A DNA stretch of 64,000 nt from Alistipes sp. (GCA_017381935.1 JAFOBG010000037.1:18531-82530); one strand, 5' to 3'. Positions 47,010 to 59,364 are shown, counted from the first letter of the stretch. The notes: generated by a model from the sequence alone, not told the origin. Program-made: numbers and translations.

Positions 47010-47580
47010 GACCTTTCTCGTATAAATTTACAATCTGCTCAAGCAGGCGGTCGTCTTTCTCGGGATCGTAACTTGTCTTTAGATTGTTTCCAAATATTTT
47101 CGCAAGGGCCTGCCACATACTAGCCTCAAAGCCCCCTCTAAACTCTTTTATAATCTCAAAAGCTGTATCATCAACCTGCCTATCTATTAACTTGAGAAGT
47201 ACGGCTCCATCATAGATAGTCATCTTCTTTAATACAGGAGTATATTCACGAATAAGTCGTTTTTCAATACCTTTTATGTATAGTTTTTGTCGTTTTTTAT
47301 TAGGAAGTGCGAGTAGCTCTTGCTCCATTGTGGCCATAAGAGTTCGGGCCTCTTCTGCTATAGGATATACACGTTTTACAGCTCTTACCATACGGGCATA
47401 GCGACGCATGTCCGGCTTGCGGGCATATTTGCGGACAGGGGTTATGTGGAACATGGGAATAGAATCCCCCTTCTCTACAACCCACTCGCTATGCCATATT
47501 GCACGCTCTTTGCGCCTCTGTGCATAAATGGTTGGACAGAGAAGAGGTAGCAAAAGCAGTATGCAGATTAATTTTTTCAT
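47002..47580 (-). CDS. DUF4294 family secreted protein
   Basis: 192 residues with a signal peptide (ICILLLLPLLCPTIYA). The body follows DUF4294: RYARMVRAVKRVYPIAEEAR, then MTIYDGAVLLKLIDRQVDDT, AFEIIKEFRGGFEASMWQAL and KTSYDPEKDD. Found throughout Bacteroidetes; function unknown, presumably periplasmic. Its last codons form part of intergenic repeat A. A -7-like element CAAATATA (47592-47599) lies just upstream. Confidence 0.85.
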   Translation of the reverse strand: MKKLICILLLLPLLCPTIYAQRRKERAIWHSEWVVEKGDSIPMFHITPVRKYARKPDMRRYARMVRAVKRVYPIAEEARTLMATMEQELLALPNKKRQKLYIKGIEKRLIREYTPVLKKMTIYDGAVLLKLIDRQVDDTAFEIIKEFRGGFEASMWQALAKIFGNNLKTSYDPEKDDRLLEQIVNLYEKGLL

Positions 47581-47647
47581 AAATTCCTCCGCAAATATAA
47601 CGAATTATAGAACAAAGTAGTATTTTTGCAGGGTAAAATTTAGATAT

Positions 47648-48025
47648 ATGGAGACCGGATTATCTTATACATCAACTATAGTTGTTGATAGTACTAATAC
47701 AGCAAATGCTCTTGGCTCAGGTGATATGGATGTATTTGCAACTCCTGCCATGGTGGCTCTTATGGAAAACGCAGCTATGAAGGCTGTCGCTCCATATCTT
47801 GAGGAGGGAGAGACGACAGTTGGCTCTCATATTAATACAACGCATATTAAACCCTCAGCCCTCGACGCTTTGATTTCTGCAACAGCTGTGCTTACAGCGG
47901 TAGAAGGGCGTAAACTGATATTTACAGTTGCAGTACGTGATGAACGGGGTATAATAGGGGAAGGAGAACATGTGAGATTTGTTGTGAAAAGGGAAAAATT
48001 CATGAGTAAACTTTTGAATAAATAA
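47648..48025 (+). CDS. Hotdog thioesterase, fluoroacetyl-CoA thioesterase-like
   Basis: 125 residues, single hotdog fold of the FlK-like type: GSGDMDVFATPAMVALMENA, then LEEGETTVGSHINTTHIKPS and FTVAVRDERGIIGEGEHVRF. It should hydrolyse a small acyl-CoA in the cytoplasm. Expected key residues of the family (Thr/Ser in the first helix region, Glu in MEN and His in SHINT...H) are seen. TATTTTTG at 47621-47628 may be its -7 box. It stands alone in front of tRNA-Gln. Confidence 0.82.
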   Translation: METGLSYTSTIVVDSTNTANALGSGDMDVFATPAMVALMENAAMKAVAPYLEEGETTVGSHINTTHIKPSALDALISATAVLTAVEGRKLIFTVAVRDERGIIGEGEHVRFVVKREKFMSKLLNK

Positions 48026-48036
48026 TCTCATATTTT

Positions 48037-48067
48037 TTTGAAACATAAAAAAGTTTGATTATCTTTG
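48037..48067 (+). promoter_or_regulatory. tRNA-Gln promoter
   Basis: TTTG at 48037-48040, 19 bp, TATCTTTG at 48060-48067. Exact form of the Bacteroidetes promoter; the tRNA begins 22 bases downstream of the -7 box. Confidence 0.85.
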
Positions 48068-48089
48068 CCACCGCTTACGAGCAATTGTT

Positions 48090-48160
48090 TGAGCTGTGGT
48101 GTAATGGTAACACAGCAGATTTTGGTTCTGTCGTTCTGGGTTCGAGTCCCGGCAGCTCAA
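48090..48160 (+). tRNA. tRNA-Gln (TTG anticodon)
   Basis: Acceptor TGAGCTG pairs with CAGCTCA; D arm TGGTGTAATGGTAACACA; anticodon arm GCAGA-TTTTGGT-TCTGT with anticodon TTG; T arm with GTTCGAGTCCC. Discriminator A, no encoded CCA. Canonical and complete. Confidence 0.96.
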
Positions 48161-48165
48161 CACAC

Positions 48166-48190
48166 AAAGACGCCTTTTTGGGGCGTCTTT
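48166..48190 (+). terminator. tRNA-Gln terminator
   Basis: AAAGACGCC (48166-48174) pairs with GGCGTCTTT (48182-48190), T-rich loop, followed by GTTGTTT. Confidence 0.85.
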
Positions 48191-48280
48191 GTTGTTTCTA
48201 TTATGCTATAAACCCTTGTATTCATAATTAGTTTTTTGAAAGGAGAAGTGTAATTCTCATATTTTTTACTAACTTTGTAG

Positions 48281-51423
<3,143 letters not shown>

Positions 51424-51424
<1 letters not shown>

Positions 51425-51765
51425 TGAAGGGGCTCTTTGTTATCCTCTCTTGTTGGCTTGTCGGTAACTGCCTATCAATAGTTATTGATGGGTATTTGTC
51501 GGGCAATATTATAGGCATGCTACTCCTTTTTATTCTACTCTGTAGTGGGATAGTTAATGGAGAGACTGTGCGTAAGCCTGCCAAATTCCTATTGGGGACA
51601 ATGGCGCTATTCTTTGTCCCCTTTGGGGTTGGACTTATAGAGTCTTATGAGGTGATTATGGATAATATCGTGGCTATAGTCGTAGCTACGATTGTAAGTA
51701 CGTTTGGCGTTATTGTCGCTGTAGGATGGGTGTTCCAACTCTTAAATCGTAAGAGCAATGATTGA
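51424..51765 (+). CDS. LrgA/CidA-family membrane protein
   Basis: 113 residues with four membrane segments: LFVILSCWLVGNCLSIVI, NIIGMLLLFILLCSGIVN, FLLGTMALFFVPFGVGLI and IVAIVVATIVSTFGVIVA. Typical CidA/LrgA sequence with GNIIGMLLLFILL and FFVPFGVGL. Works with LrgB, which is the next gene with an 8-base overlap, in holin-like or metabolite (pyruvate/glycolate) transport. The start overlaps the beta-galactosidase stop. Confidence 0.85.
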
Positions 51766-52453
51766 GACTATTATAAAATCGGATCTATTTCTACTAACGA
51801 TTACAATCGGCATATTTTTACTTAGTGGTTATCTGTTTCGTAAAACGAAAATGATGCTACTTCATCCGGTGCTACTGACTGCTGTAGCTGTTATTGTGTT
51901 TTTAAAGATTGCAGATATAGAATATTCACACTACAAGGAGTCTGTTGCTTTTCTCGACTTTGCTCTTGGTATGTCAGTAGTAGCTTTGGGTTACCTAATG
52001 TATGAGCATGTTGAAAGACTTAAAAGGGCTACTCTGCCCGTTATTGGTGCTACAATTGCAGGATGTGTTGTTGGTATTGGTTTGGTGGTTGGTATTGCTA
52101 TGATCTTCGGTATAGAGCGAGATATAATTACTTCGATAGCTCCAAAATCTGTAACAGTACCTATCGCAATTGCAATTAGTGAACCTCGTGGGGGAGTGGT
52201 CGCAGTAACCTCTGTTGTGGTCTTTTGTACGGGAGTACTTGGTAGTATATGTGGTGCAAGATTACTGCATATAAGCGGAGTTAAAGACCCAATGGCTCAA
52301 GGCTTTGCTCTTGGCGCAGCTTCGCATGGGATAGGAACAGCTCGCGCCATCGAACTTGGAGCAGTCGAGGGCGCAATGTCAGGTCTAGCCATGGCTTTGA
52401 CAGGTTTTGGTACTGCCGTATTATTGCCTTTGGTGGAAAAATATATCTATTAA
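51758..52453 (+). CDS. LrgB-family membrane protein
   Basis: 231 residues with about six to seven membrane segments. Family signature: TSIAPKSVTVPIAIAISEPR and GFALGAASHGIGTARAIELG, with a final hydrophobic helix. It pairs with LrgA upstream. The end overlaps that of manA on the other strand by 4 bases (tail to tail). Confidence 0.88.
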   Translation: MIETIIKSDLFLLTITIGIFLLSGYLFRKTKMMLLHPVLLTAVAVIVFLKIADIEYSHYKESVAFLDFALGMSVVALGYLMYEHVERLKRATLPVIGATIAGCVVGIGLVVGIAMIFGIERDIITSIAPKSVTVPIAIAISEPRGGVVAVTSVVVFCTGVLGSICGARLLHISGVKDPMAQGFALGAASHGIGTARAIELGAVEGAMSGLAMALTGFGTAVLLPLVEKYIY

Positions 52454-53430
52454 TCTATATAGTACTCAAGTAGAGTAGTAGAGCCTTTAATTGCAATCTC
52501 ATTATTGTCTGCAGGAATGAGCAATACTTCTCCTCGCTTTATGCTCTCATTGCCTCCGTCGGTAATAACTTCAGCCTCCCCCTCTGTGCAGTAGTAGAGA
52601 ATAAAAGAGTCTAACTCTGATAGATTACGTTCTGCTACACCATCAACCTTTATGATGTTGCATGTAAAGTAGTCGCACGTTGCAATCTGAACGGCTTTAT
52701 TTATAATAGGCTGATACTCCTTCTTACACTCCTTTATATTTGAAGAGAAGTCGATTGCATCTACAGCATAGGCTGTATGTAGCTCACGAGATTTACCATC
52801 CTTATCGACTCTGTTCCAATCGAATATGCGATAGGTCAAATCTACAGGTTGCTGAATTTCGATAAGGGTTACACCTCCGGAGATAGAGTGTACGGTCCCG
52901 GCAGGGATAAGAAAAACATCACCAGCCTTAACACTTACGGGCTCTATTATCTCAGCAATACGGCCTTTTGCAACAGCTTCTATATACTGCTCACGAGATA
53001 TCTTAGGGTCTTTAAAACCGATATGAAGCAAAGCTCCAGGTTCTGCCGAAACAACATACCACATCTCGGTCTTACCACAAGAACCATGACGCTCTGCAGC
53101 CAAATCGTCGTTAGGATGCACTTGTACAGAGGTCTTATCTTTGCAGTGTAATGTCTTTAGTAGAAGTGGAAACTCAAGACCAAACTGCTCGAAAATACTC
53201 TCTCCAACAATCTCCCCCATATAGACTTCAATAGCCTCTTGAAGGTTGTTGCCTTTTAAAAAACCATTCGATATAACCGAAATATCTTTGTCAATACCCG
53301 AAACATCCCAGCTCTCTCCATAAGTCTTTGATTTATCAACACGAAGTCTTTGACCCCTCTTTATCTCAAGAAGAGCCTCTCCACCCCAGATGTGTTGTTT
53401 GAGTATCGGCTTAAATTTTATCGGATACAT
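52450..53430 (-). CDS. manA: Mannose-6-phosphate isomerase, class I
   Basis: 326 residues. It interconverts fructose- and mannose-6-phosphate. Zinc-site residues are in the cupin motifs: LKTLHCKDKTSVQVHPND, EMWYVVSAEPGALL and FLIPAGTVHSISGGVTLIEI, followed by RIFDWNRVD. The short form (about 320 residues) is common in Bacteroidetes. It begins 1 base after the cysteate synthase gene and is convergent with lrgB. Confidence 0.9.
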   Translation of the reverse strand: MYPIKFKPILKQHIWGGEALLEIKRGQRLRVDKSKTYGESWDVSGIDKDISVISNGFLKGNNLQEAIEVYMGEIVGESIFEQFGLEFPLLLKTLHCKDKTSVQVHPNDDLAAERHGSCGKTEMWYVVSAEPGALLHIGFKDPKISREQYIEAVAKGRIAEIIEPVSVKAGDVFLIPAGTVHSISGGVTLIEIQQPVDLTYRIFDWNRVDKDGKSRELHTAYAVDAIDFSSNIKECKKEYQPIINKAVQIATCDYFTCNIIKVDGVAERNLSELDSFILYYCTEGEAEVITDGGNESIKRGEVLLIPADNNEIAIKGSTTLLEYYID

Positions 53431-53431
53431 A

Positions 53432-54727
53432 TTAATTTTTGAATAGGTTTTCTACTTTTTCAACCACCTCGGCCTCATTCGGATCAAGGTTGAATATTAA
53501 GCTCGGCTTGAGATACCATAGCTGTTTACCTTCTGTTGCACGCTTCTCTCCACCACCGGTAATGTTGAGCATTATAGTTGCCTTACGGTCAATCTTACCC
53601 TTGTTTAACTGATCAATCAAAGTTGCAAGAGCAATAGCGGGAGCTGGATGAATATCAATACCCTCTGTGTCAAGGAATAGCTGCGCAGCCTCTTTAGCCT
53701 GCAAATTGTCTGCCATTAAAATATCTCCATTCGTCGCCTTGAGAGCATCATATAATCCACCGGCAAGTGAATATGGCGGTTTACGGTTTGAAAGCACCTT
53801 GGCATCGATAGTCTCCGCATCTTTACGAGCTTGATCATCATCATAAGGAAGCATCGCACGAGAGTCAGCCTTCCATGCCTCATACATTGGAAGGAATGGA
53901 GCATTTTGAGATACCATAAGTCGCATTACATTATCTCCAAAACGGCCATCCTCAATAAGACGCATATTTGCCTCCCATGCCGCAATAGCTCCCGTTCCAC
54001 TACCTACAGCCTGGAAGTAGTAGTCTGGAATGCGGCCTATAGTCGTAACTGCTGACAAAACTGTAGTTGACATACCATCACGACGTGCGATATTTTTTGC
54101 ACCACCTTCAGCGTAGAACATCGGGGATTTAAGTGCCAAGTTGCTCAAGTGAATAGCGTCAAAATAGTCGCCTCCCTTACAACAGCTAATCAACTTTACA
54201 CAATCATTAAGCGGCTCTGTAAACCACATAGCATTCAAATTATCTTCGGGAACAGAGAGTAGCAACGGAATGTTGTTGTCTGAGCATACCTTTGCAAATG
54301 CTCTTGCTGTGTTTCCTGCAGATGCAACAACGAGTATTTTGTTGCAATTTTCGTCTGTACGAGCACAAACGCTGTATGCCTCAGTCTCTTTAAATGAGCA
54401 TGTCATCATCTTAGCTCCACGCTCAGGGAAGTAACCATTGAAAGTGATGTATAGATTCTCTAAACCCAAAGCTTTGGCAAGACCCTCGCTTCTATATGTT
54501 ACAGGGGCTGCATCACACTTAAGAAGTCGCCTTATAGGAAGCCAATCACGGAATTTATATAGTCCTGACTGTGAGTCATCTAATGTAAGTTGCTTGTTTG
54601 CATAAATAGCTCTCACTAAAGAGGGCTTGTCATAACCGGAGTAGTCAAGAGTCCATCCTGCATCTTCAAACTCTTCTCCGGTAGCAACACAAATTAGTTT
54701 ATAATTAGTTGGATTAAATTGAGCCAT
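53432..54727 (-). CDS. Cysteate synthase (threonine synthase homologue)
   Basis: 431 residues, PLP fold type II. The sequence follows archaeal cysteate synthase closely: YFPERGAKMMTCSFKETEAY with the PLP lysine in CSFKE, VASAGNTARAFAKV, EGGAKNIARRDGMSTTVLSA, IPDYYFQAVGSGTGAIAAWE and VLSNRKPPYSLAGGLYDALK. It makes L-cysteate from O-phosphoserine and sulfite. In Alistipes-type bacteria cysteate feeds sulfonolipid (capnine) synthesis. Threonine synthase annotation is a likely mistake for this gene; the match is from memory of family sequences. Confidence 0.78.
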   Translation of the reverse strand: MAQFNPTNYKLICVATGEEFEDAGWTLDYSGYDKPSLVRAIYANKQLTLDDSQSGLYKFRDWLPIRRLLKCDAAPVTYRSEGLAKALGLENLYITFNGYFPERGAKMMTCSFKETEAYSVCARTDENCNKILVVASAGNTARAFAKVCSDNNIPLLLSVPEDNLNAMWFTEPLNDCVKLISCCKGGDYFDAIHLSNLALKSPMFYAEGGAKNIARRDGMSTTVLSAVTTIGRIPDYYFQAVGSGTGAIAAWEANMRLIEDGRFGDNVMRLMVSQNAPFLPMYEAWKADSRAMLPYDDDQARKDAETIDAKVLSNRKPPYSLAGGLYDALKATNGDILMADNLQAKEAAQLFLDTEGIDIHPAPAIALATLIDQLNKGKIDRKATIMLNITGGGEKRATEGKQLWYLKPSLIFNLDPNEAEVVEKVENLFKN

Positions 54728-54778
54728 ATAGTTCTCTGTTTTATATTCAATTCAACAAAAATATAAATTTTTTTAGAA

Positions 54779-55384
54779 TTAAACAAATTGCTGAGTTAGA
54801 AACCTCTCTAATTCGACATATACACGTTGTACGGGTAGTCCCATTACATTAAAATACGACCCTTCAATACCTTCAATTGCTACATATCCTATCCACTCTT
54901 GAATACCGTATGCTCCGGCTTTATCAAAAGGCTTGTAAGTATCAATATAGTAGTTAATCTCCTCATCGGATATCTCTCTAAAGCGAACAGAACTTGAAAC
55001 GCTGAAAGAGTGAACTCTATCTGCAGTACGAAGAGTAACACCTGTGGTTACTATATGGGTACGTCCGGAGAGCATTCTTAGCATAGCAACAGCATTATCT
55101 CTATCAGTTGGTTTGCCTAAAATTGTGTTGTCAACAATGACGATAGTATCAGCTGTCAGCAGTATATCGTTTGTCTGTAGAGACTTAGGATATGCATCAC
55201 TTTTAAGGCGCGCTAAATGTGTGGCAACTTGATTTACAGGCATAGAGATATCATATGTCTCATTACACTCAAATTTGTCTGCCAGAGTGAATTTTATCCC
55301 ACATTGTTCAAGCAACTCTCTGCGACGAGGAGAGGCTGAGGCTAAAATGAGATTATATTTCTCTAAAGTTTGATGTATTAGCAT
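54779..55384 (-). CDS. maf: Maf family nucleotide pyrophosphatase
   Basis: 201 residues. Maf signature: LILASASPRRRELLEQCGIK at the start, then TADTIVIVDNTILGKPTDRD, MLRMLSGRTHIVTTGVTL and DKAGAYGIQEWIGYVAIEGI. It removes non-canonical or excess nucleotides by releasing pyrophosphate and is linked to cell division control. Length is standard. It is 51 bases upstream of the cysteate synthase gene in the same direction. Confidence 0.93.
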   Translation of the reverse strand: MLIHQTLEKYNLILASASPRRRELLEQCGIKFTLADKFECNETYDISMPVNQVATHLARLKSDAYPKSLQTNDILLTADTIVIVDNTILGKPTDRDNAVAMLRMLSGRTHIVTTGVTLRTADRVHSFSVSSSVRFREISDEEINYYIDTYKPFDKAGAYGIQEWIGYVAIEGIEGSYFNVMGLPVQRVYVELERFLTQQFV

Positions 55385-55471
55385 ATTAAAAGGCGTGAAC
55401 TGCTCTAACGTGATAGGTGTATTTTTATAATTTGCCGACTCCTTATTTGTGGCAGAATCTACAAGATATAC

Positions 55472-55981
55472 CTAAAACTCATCCATCTCTGTAGATGATA
55501 GATATTTGTAATCAGAGGCAAAAGGCGTGGCTTTATTGTCAATAATAGCCTGAGCAAATGTATTACTACTACCTATTAAAAGTAACTCTTTTAGCTCGTT
55601 GACTGATGGAATGTACCAACCATTGCCGAGTGATTTGCACCAAGCAAATGCCGGATATTTAGCCTCCCAATCAGTAAGAGAGTATATAATTGCAGTGTTC
55701 TGCTCTCCGGAAGTGCGAATAGAAGAGCCGATAAGTACATGCTCTAAGCCCCATGCAAGCATTGTCTCAGGCTCGGTCATAGAGACGATAAGGCCGGATG
55801 TGCCACCCTCATCAACCCTAAAAACAAGACCTTTTACACCGTCAACATCATATAAATCACCAATCTTATACTCTGTAGGCTTCTCTTCTGTAGTTTGAGG
55901 AATCTCAGGTGTAATATCTCCATTCTCTTTGCAGCTAACAATAGATAGTAGTGCAAAGAATAACGCTATAATCTTTCTCAT
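55472..55981 (-). CDS. Lipoprotein with truncated DUF1566-like domain
   Basis: 169 residues with a lipoprotein signal (ALFFALLSIVSCK). The domain has SLTDWEAKYPAFAWCKSLGN, GWYIPSVNELKELL and YLSSTEMDEF, the beginning of a DUF1566/C-type-lectin-like fold, and then stops at TAG where the family normally continues with the AW...VRP strands. The frame after the TAG is open for another 20-30 codons, so a nonsense change or frameshift may have cut it. It overlaps the FAH-like gene by 4 bases. Confidence 0.6.
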   Translation of the reverse strand: MRKIIALFFALLSIVSCKENGDITPEIPQTTEEKPTEYKIGDLYDVDGVKGLVFRVDEGGTSGLIVSMTEPETMLAWGLEHVLIGSSIRTSGEQNTAIIYSLTDWEAKYPAFAWCKSLGNGWYIPSVNELKELLLIGSSNTFAQAIIDNKATPFASDYKYLSSTEMDEF

Positions 55982-56547
55982 TTTATTTGGAAGTTAAGAG
56001 TCTGACTATCGTTTAGTGTAGCTACAATATTATCCCCTCCTTGGATTTTAACCTGCTGTGGCATAGCGATAAAGACTAAGTCTCCCGTTTTTAGGGTTAA
56101 CTTTTGAGAGACTATGGCAATACATGAATCTATACTCTCTTTGAGTGTCGATACAGAGAATGTTTGTTTACTCGCTCCAATTGTCATTGTTACAACTCCA
56201 TCACCAAGACTTTGAGGCTCAATCCATTCCGTTCCAATGGCTGTTGAGTGGTCAAAGGCGTATGCTTCATCACATGGACGATGTTCTGCAAGAGATAAAT
56301 CTAAAATATCTCTTGCGATAAAAGTTACGCCTACAGTAATTGAGTCATAGCAACGTGATGCAAACTTAGGGGCAATGCATTTTGCAAGGCGGGTAATACG
56401 TATTACAAGACCGCAACCACATCTAATGTCTTCTGAAAAATGTGGAATATAAAAATCGTCATTATTTCTTAGAACAGCGTTGTCTGGACGCAGTGTGATA
56501 TATGGCTCTTTGTCAGAAAAAATATTTTCAAGTACTACAATTTTCAT
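55978..56547 (-). CDS. Fumarylacetoacetate hydrolase-like protein
   Basis: 189 residues. The part CGLVIRITRLAKCIAPKFAS, then SITVGVTFIARDIL and LTLKTGDLVFIAMPQQVKIQ, is like the short FAH-family proteins of Bacteroidetes, in which the active-site metal ligands are only partly kept. A hydrolase or isomerase for oxo-acids is typical for the family; the substrate is unknown. It overlaps lpxB by 1 base and the lipoprotein gene by 4 bases. Confidence 0.65.
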   Translation of the reverse strand: MKIVVLENIFSDKEPYITLRPDNAVLRNNDDFYIPHFSEDIRCGCGLVIRITRLAKCIAPKFASRCYDSITVGVTFIARDILDLSLAEHRPCDEAYAFDHSTAIGTEWIEPQSLGDGVVTMTIGASKQTFSVSTLKESIDSCIAIVSQKLTLKTGDLVFIAMPQQVKIQGGDNIVATLNDSQTLNFQIK

Positions 56548-57674
56548 TATCTCAAACTCTTTACAATATTAGCTGCAAAACGGTTAGAGGCACCTTGACC
56601 TCCGATAAGCTCATTGAGTTCGGCAAAGTCGGAAAGCATCTTTTCACGTTTTGCACCACCTTTGAGGATGGAAGCTAATTCGGCAGCCGCCTCATCAATA
56701 TTCATCTTTGCACATACAATTTCACGTACAGCCTCTCTGTTTAAATTTATATTGACAAGAGAGACAAAAGGTATCTTGAGGACGTAAGGACGTAAAACCT
56801 CGTATAATTTTGGTATGTGATACAATACCATTTCAGGAATTCCCATTAACGCTGTTTCGAGTGTAGCCGTTCCGGAGGTAACTATCGCAGCCTCCGCATG
56901 GGCAAGAGTCTGTTGAGTCTGATTGCATACATAGCGTATAGCTGAATTACTACCTATATAGTGTTGATAAACACTCTTATCTATCCAAGGTACGGCAGTT
57001 AATACAAACTGATAATCAGAAAAACGCTTGGATAGGGCAACCATGTCAGGAAGATTTGCCTTAATCTCCGATGTGCGACTACCTGCAAGAAGTGCTACAA
57101 TCGGACGATTGTCAAGATTATTTGCCTTTATAAACTCCTCTCGTGATGGTAGTAACTTTTTGCACTCTGCAATATCATCAACAAGAGGGTTGCCACAGAA
57201 TGTAGGTTCAATACCTTTGCGACGGAAGTACTCTGTCTCAAATGGGAAGATTGTGTATAGACGGTCCACATATTTACGTATGCTCTTTACTCTCCACTCT
57301 TTCCAAGCCCACACTTTAGGAGCGATGTAATAATAAACTTTTATCCCTCTATGTTTAGCCCATTTTGCTATACGCATATTAAATGAAGGGTAGTCAATGA
57401 GGATTATAGTGTCAGGACAAAACTCATCAATGGCCTTTTTACACTCATCAATTTGCGAAAAGATGGTTTTTAGATTGCGTAGGACCTGCATAAAACCAAA
57501 AAAGGACATCTCTTTATAGTGTTTTACCAATCCCTCTTTGCCTCCAATACTAATCATGCGATCTCCTCCACAGAAACGAAATTGAGCATCACAATCCTCT
57601 ATTGTGATGCCTTTCATTAGTTTGCTACCGTGCAGATCTCCCGACGGCTCTCCGGCAATGATAAAATATCTCAT
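56547..57674 (-). CDS. lpxB: Lipid-A-disaccharide synthase
   Basis: 375 residues, GT19. It joins UDP-diacylglucosamine and lipid X in lipid A synthesis at the inner membrane. Motifs: IAGEPSGDLHGSKLMKGI, FCGGDRMISIGGKEGLVKHY, SFFGFMQVLRNL, PSFNMRIAKWAKHRGIKVYY, AGSRTSEIKANLPDM and SGTATLETALMGIPEMVLYH. Length is standard. First gene of the leftward block lpxB - FAH-like - lipoprotein - maf - cysteate synthase - manA. Confidence 0.95.
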   Translation of the reverse strand: MRYFIIAGEPSGDLHGSKLMKGITIEDCDAQFRFCGGDRMISIGGKEGLVKHYKEMSFFGFMQVLRNLKTIFSQIDECKKAIDEFCPDTIILIDYPSFNMRIAKWAKHRGIKVYYYIAPKVWAWKEWRVKSIRKYVDRLYTIFPFETEYFRRKGIEPTFCGNPLVDDIAECKKLLPSREEFIKANNLDNRPIVALLAGSRTSEIKANLPDMVALSKRFSDYQFVLTAVPWIDKSVYQHYIGSNSAIRYVCNQTQQTLAHAEAAIVTSGTATLETALMGIPEMVLYHIPKLYEVLRPYVLKIPFVSLVNINLNREAVREIVCAKMNIDEAAAELASILKGGAKREKMLSDFAELNELIGGQGASNRFAANIVKSLR

Positions 57675-57967
57675 TCGTATTAAAAATTGTCAAATGCAAA
57701 AATAAAAAAAATCACTGAGAATACCGCAACTATAGGAAATAATTTGTTGTAATCTCAGAAAATGGATAATCTTTACATGTGGTATAGCTGTATTATTTCA
57801 ACTGTATCATTAACGATATCGGGCTTTTGATTTGGATATTAATTGCTCCCACATCAAAAGAGAATTAAATAGTTATTAGACGGTTTATCGTGTAAATACA
57901 AACGCCTACGAGCCTGTAGGCGTTTGTATTATGGCTAACGGATAGTGTACAATAGCTAATATTAAAA
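57675..57967. other. Intergenic region between lpxB and trmD
   Basis: 293 bases without a gene, AT-rich. It holds the trmD terminator (57899-57926) and possibly the lpxB promoter: CAAAAATA at 57697-57704 is a leftward -7 match, without a clear -33 box. Confidence 0.5.
57899..57926 (-). terminator. Terminator of trmD
   Basis: CAAACGCCTAC (57899-57909) pairs with GTAGGCGTTTG (57916-57926) around a 6-base loop. It follows the trmD stop on the minus strand. Confidence 0.8.
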
Positions 57968-58642
57968 CTACTCCAGCAGGTCGGGCCTTAACGCTTTGGT
58001 TCTTTCGTATGCCTGTTCCTCCTGCCACTTTGCAATCTCGGCAAAGTTACCTGATGTAAGCACCTCTGGTACTTTCCACCCATTAAATTCAGCAGGACGG
58101 GTATATACCGGTGGCGCAAGTAAATCATCCTGGAAACAGTCTGTAAGGGCGGACGCCTCATCTCCAATAGCACCTGGGAGCAGACGAACTACAGAGTCTG
58201 TGATAATTGCAGCTGCAAGTTCACCGCCTGTAAGTACATAGTCTCCAATAGAGATTTCTCGTGTAATAAGATGCTCTCTAATGCGATAATCCACCCCCTT
58301 ATAGTGGCCGCAGAGTATGATTATATTCTCAAGCGTAGATAGGCGGTTTGCTTCGTGCTGGTTGTACTGTATTCCGTCTGGTGATGTAAAGATAATCTCG
58401 TCATAATCTCGCTCACTCTTCAGTTTTTCTATACAACGAAAAACAGGCTCTATTTTCATTACCATACCAGCTTCTCCGCCAAATGGATAGTCGTCAACAG
58501 TCCTACGTTTATCATCTGTATAATCTCGCAAATTGTGTATTACTATTTGCGCATAGCCTCCCTCCTGAGCCCTTTTTAGTATTGACTCATTAAGTGGAGA
58601 GGAGAGTAATTCGGGAACAACGGTAATAATATCTATACGCAT
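57968..58642 (-). CDS. trmD: tRNA (guanine-N1)-methyltransferase TrmD
   Basis: 224 residues from ATG 58642; an upstream in-frame ATG overlaps the next gene and adds eight unsupported residues. Trefoil-knot SPOUT enzyme: [47 protein letters not shown] and the SAM-binding [20 protein letters not shown]. It methylates G37 of tRNAs. Complete; the start lies 4 bases after the stop of the metallo-hydrolase gene. Confidence 0.95.
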   Translation of the reverse strand: MRIDIITVVPELLSSPLNESILKRAQEGGYAQIVIHNLRDYTDDKRRTVDDYPFGGEAGMVMKIEPVFRCIEKLKSERDYDEIIFTSPDGIQYNQHEANRLSTLENIIILCGHYKGVDYRIREHLITREISIGDYVLTGGELAAAIITDSVVRLLPGAIGDEASALTDCFQDDLLAPPVYTRPAEFNGWKVPEVLTSGNFAEIAKWQEEQAYERTKALRPDLLE

Positions 58643-58646
58643 GATT

Positions 58647-59312
58647 TTAGTAGTTAATTTCGCCATTAAGAGCCTCGACTACAAATGGATTGTATAAAGA
58701 CTCATGACCTATAGTTGATTTATCACTATGACCAGGGTAAATAATGGTATTATCTCCAAGTGGGATGAGATTCTTTAGGATAGAGTTTATTAAAGAACTA
58801 TAATCACCTCCAGGCAAATCTGTTCGGCCTATACTTTCACGAAATAGTGTGTCGCCTGTAAAAATATGACCAGATATAGGCTCGTATAGCGATACTCCTC
58901 CAGGAGTATGTCCTGGGGTCTTAATTACTTTAAGTTCTGTATTGCCAAAAGAGATACACTCTACAGTATCAAGGTCGATGTCAATCTGAGGAACCTCTAT
59001 GTCAATATCTAAACCAAACATGGCGCAACTTGCCTTAGCCATGCTTCGTAAATACTCATCTTTTGAAGAGAGAGCAAACTTTACACCGTATCTCTGTTTT
59101 AAGTAGTTAACACCAAGCAGATGATCAAAATGTCCATGTGTATTTACAACAAAGACCGGCTTTAAATCATATTCTGAAATAAAGTCGGTCAACCGCGAAT
59201 TCTCTGCTGCTGACGCATTGCCCGCATCAATTATGATACATTCACGACTTTCATCCCAAAGAAGGTATGTATTTTCCTGTATAGGATTAAATACAAACTT
59301 TACAATATTCAT
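58647..59312 (-). CDS. MBL-fold metallo-hydrolase (glyoxalase II-like)
   Basis: 221 residues. Metal motif HGHFDH (in [20 protein letters not shown]), a later [30 protein letters not shown] and [14 protein letters not shown], as in the YcbL/glyoxalase II-type group. It hydrolyses thioesters such as lactoyl-glutathione or similar metabolites. The preferred start is ATG 59312, preceded by a TATCTTTG promoter element; trmD follows in the same operon. Confidence 0.88.
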   Translation of the reverse strand: MNIVKFVFNPIQENTYLLWDESRECIIIDAGNASAAENSRLTDFISEYDLKPVFVVNTHGHFDHLLGVNYLKQRYGVKFALSSKDEYLRSMAKASCAMFGLDIDIEVPQIDIDLDTVECISFGNTELKVIKTPGHTPGGVSLYEPISGHIFTGDTLFRESIGRTDLPGGDYSSLINSILKNLIPLGDNTIIYPGHSDKSTIGHESLYNPFVVEALNGEINY

Positions 59313-59333
59313 ATCTTTACAATTTTATAATGG

Positions 59334-59364
59334 CAAAGATAGCAAATAAAGTGTAAAGTAGAAA
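59334..59364 (-). promoter_or_regulatory. Promoter of the MBL-trmD operon
   Basis: On the minus strand, TTTC (59361-59364), 19 bp, TATCTTTG (59334-59341). -33 box deviates by one base. It lies 22 bases upstream of the metallo-hydrolase start. Confidence 0.55.

Noticed and set aside
48090-48160. tRNA-Gln as a phage attachment site
   Set aside because: No integrase lies next to it, no direct repeat of its 3' end was found in the window, and the prophage ends are located elsewhere.
55472-55981. Host lectin-like lipoprotein as a third DGR target
   Set aside because: No sequence like the template repeat is present, and its end is cut before the part that would hold a variable repeat.
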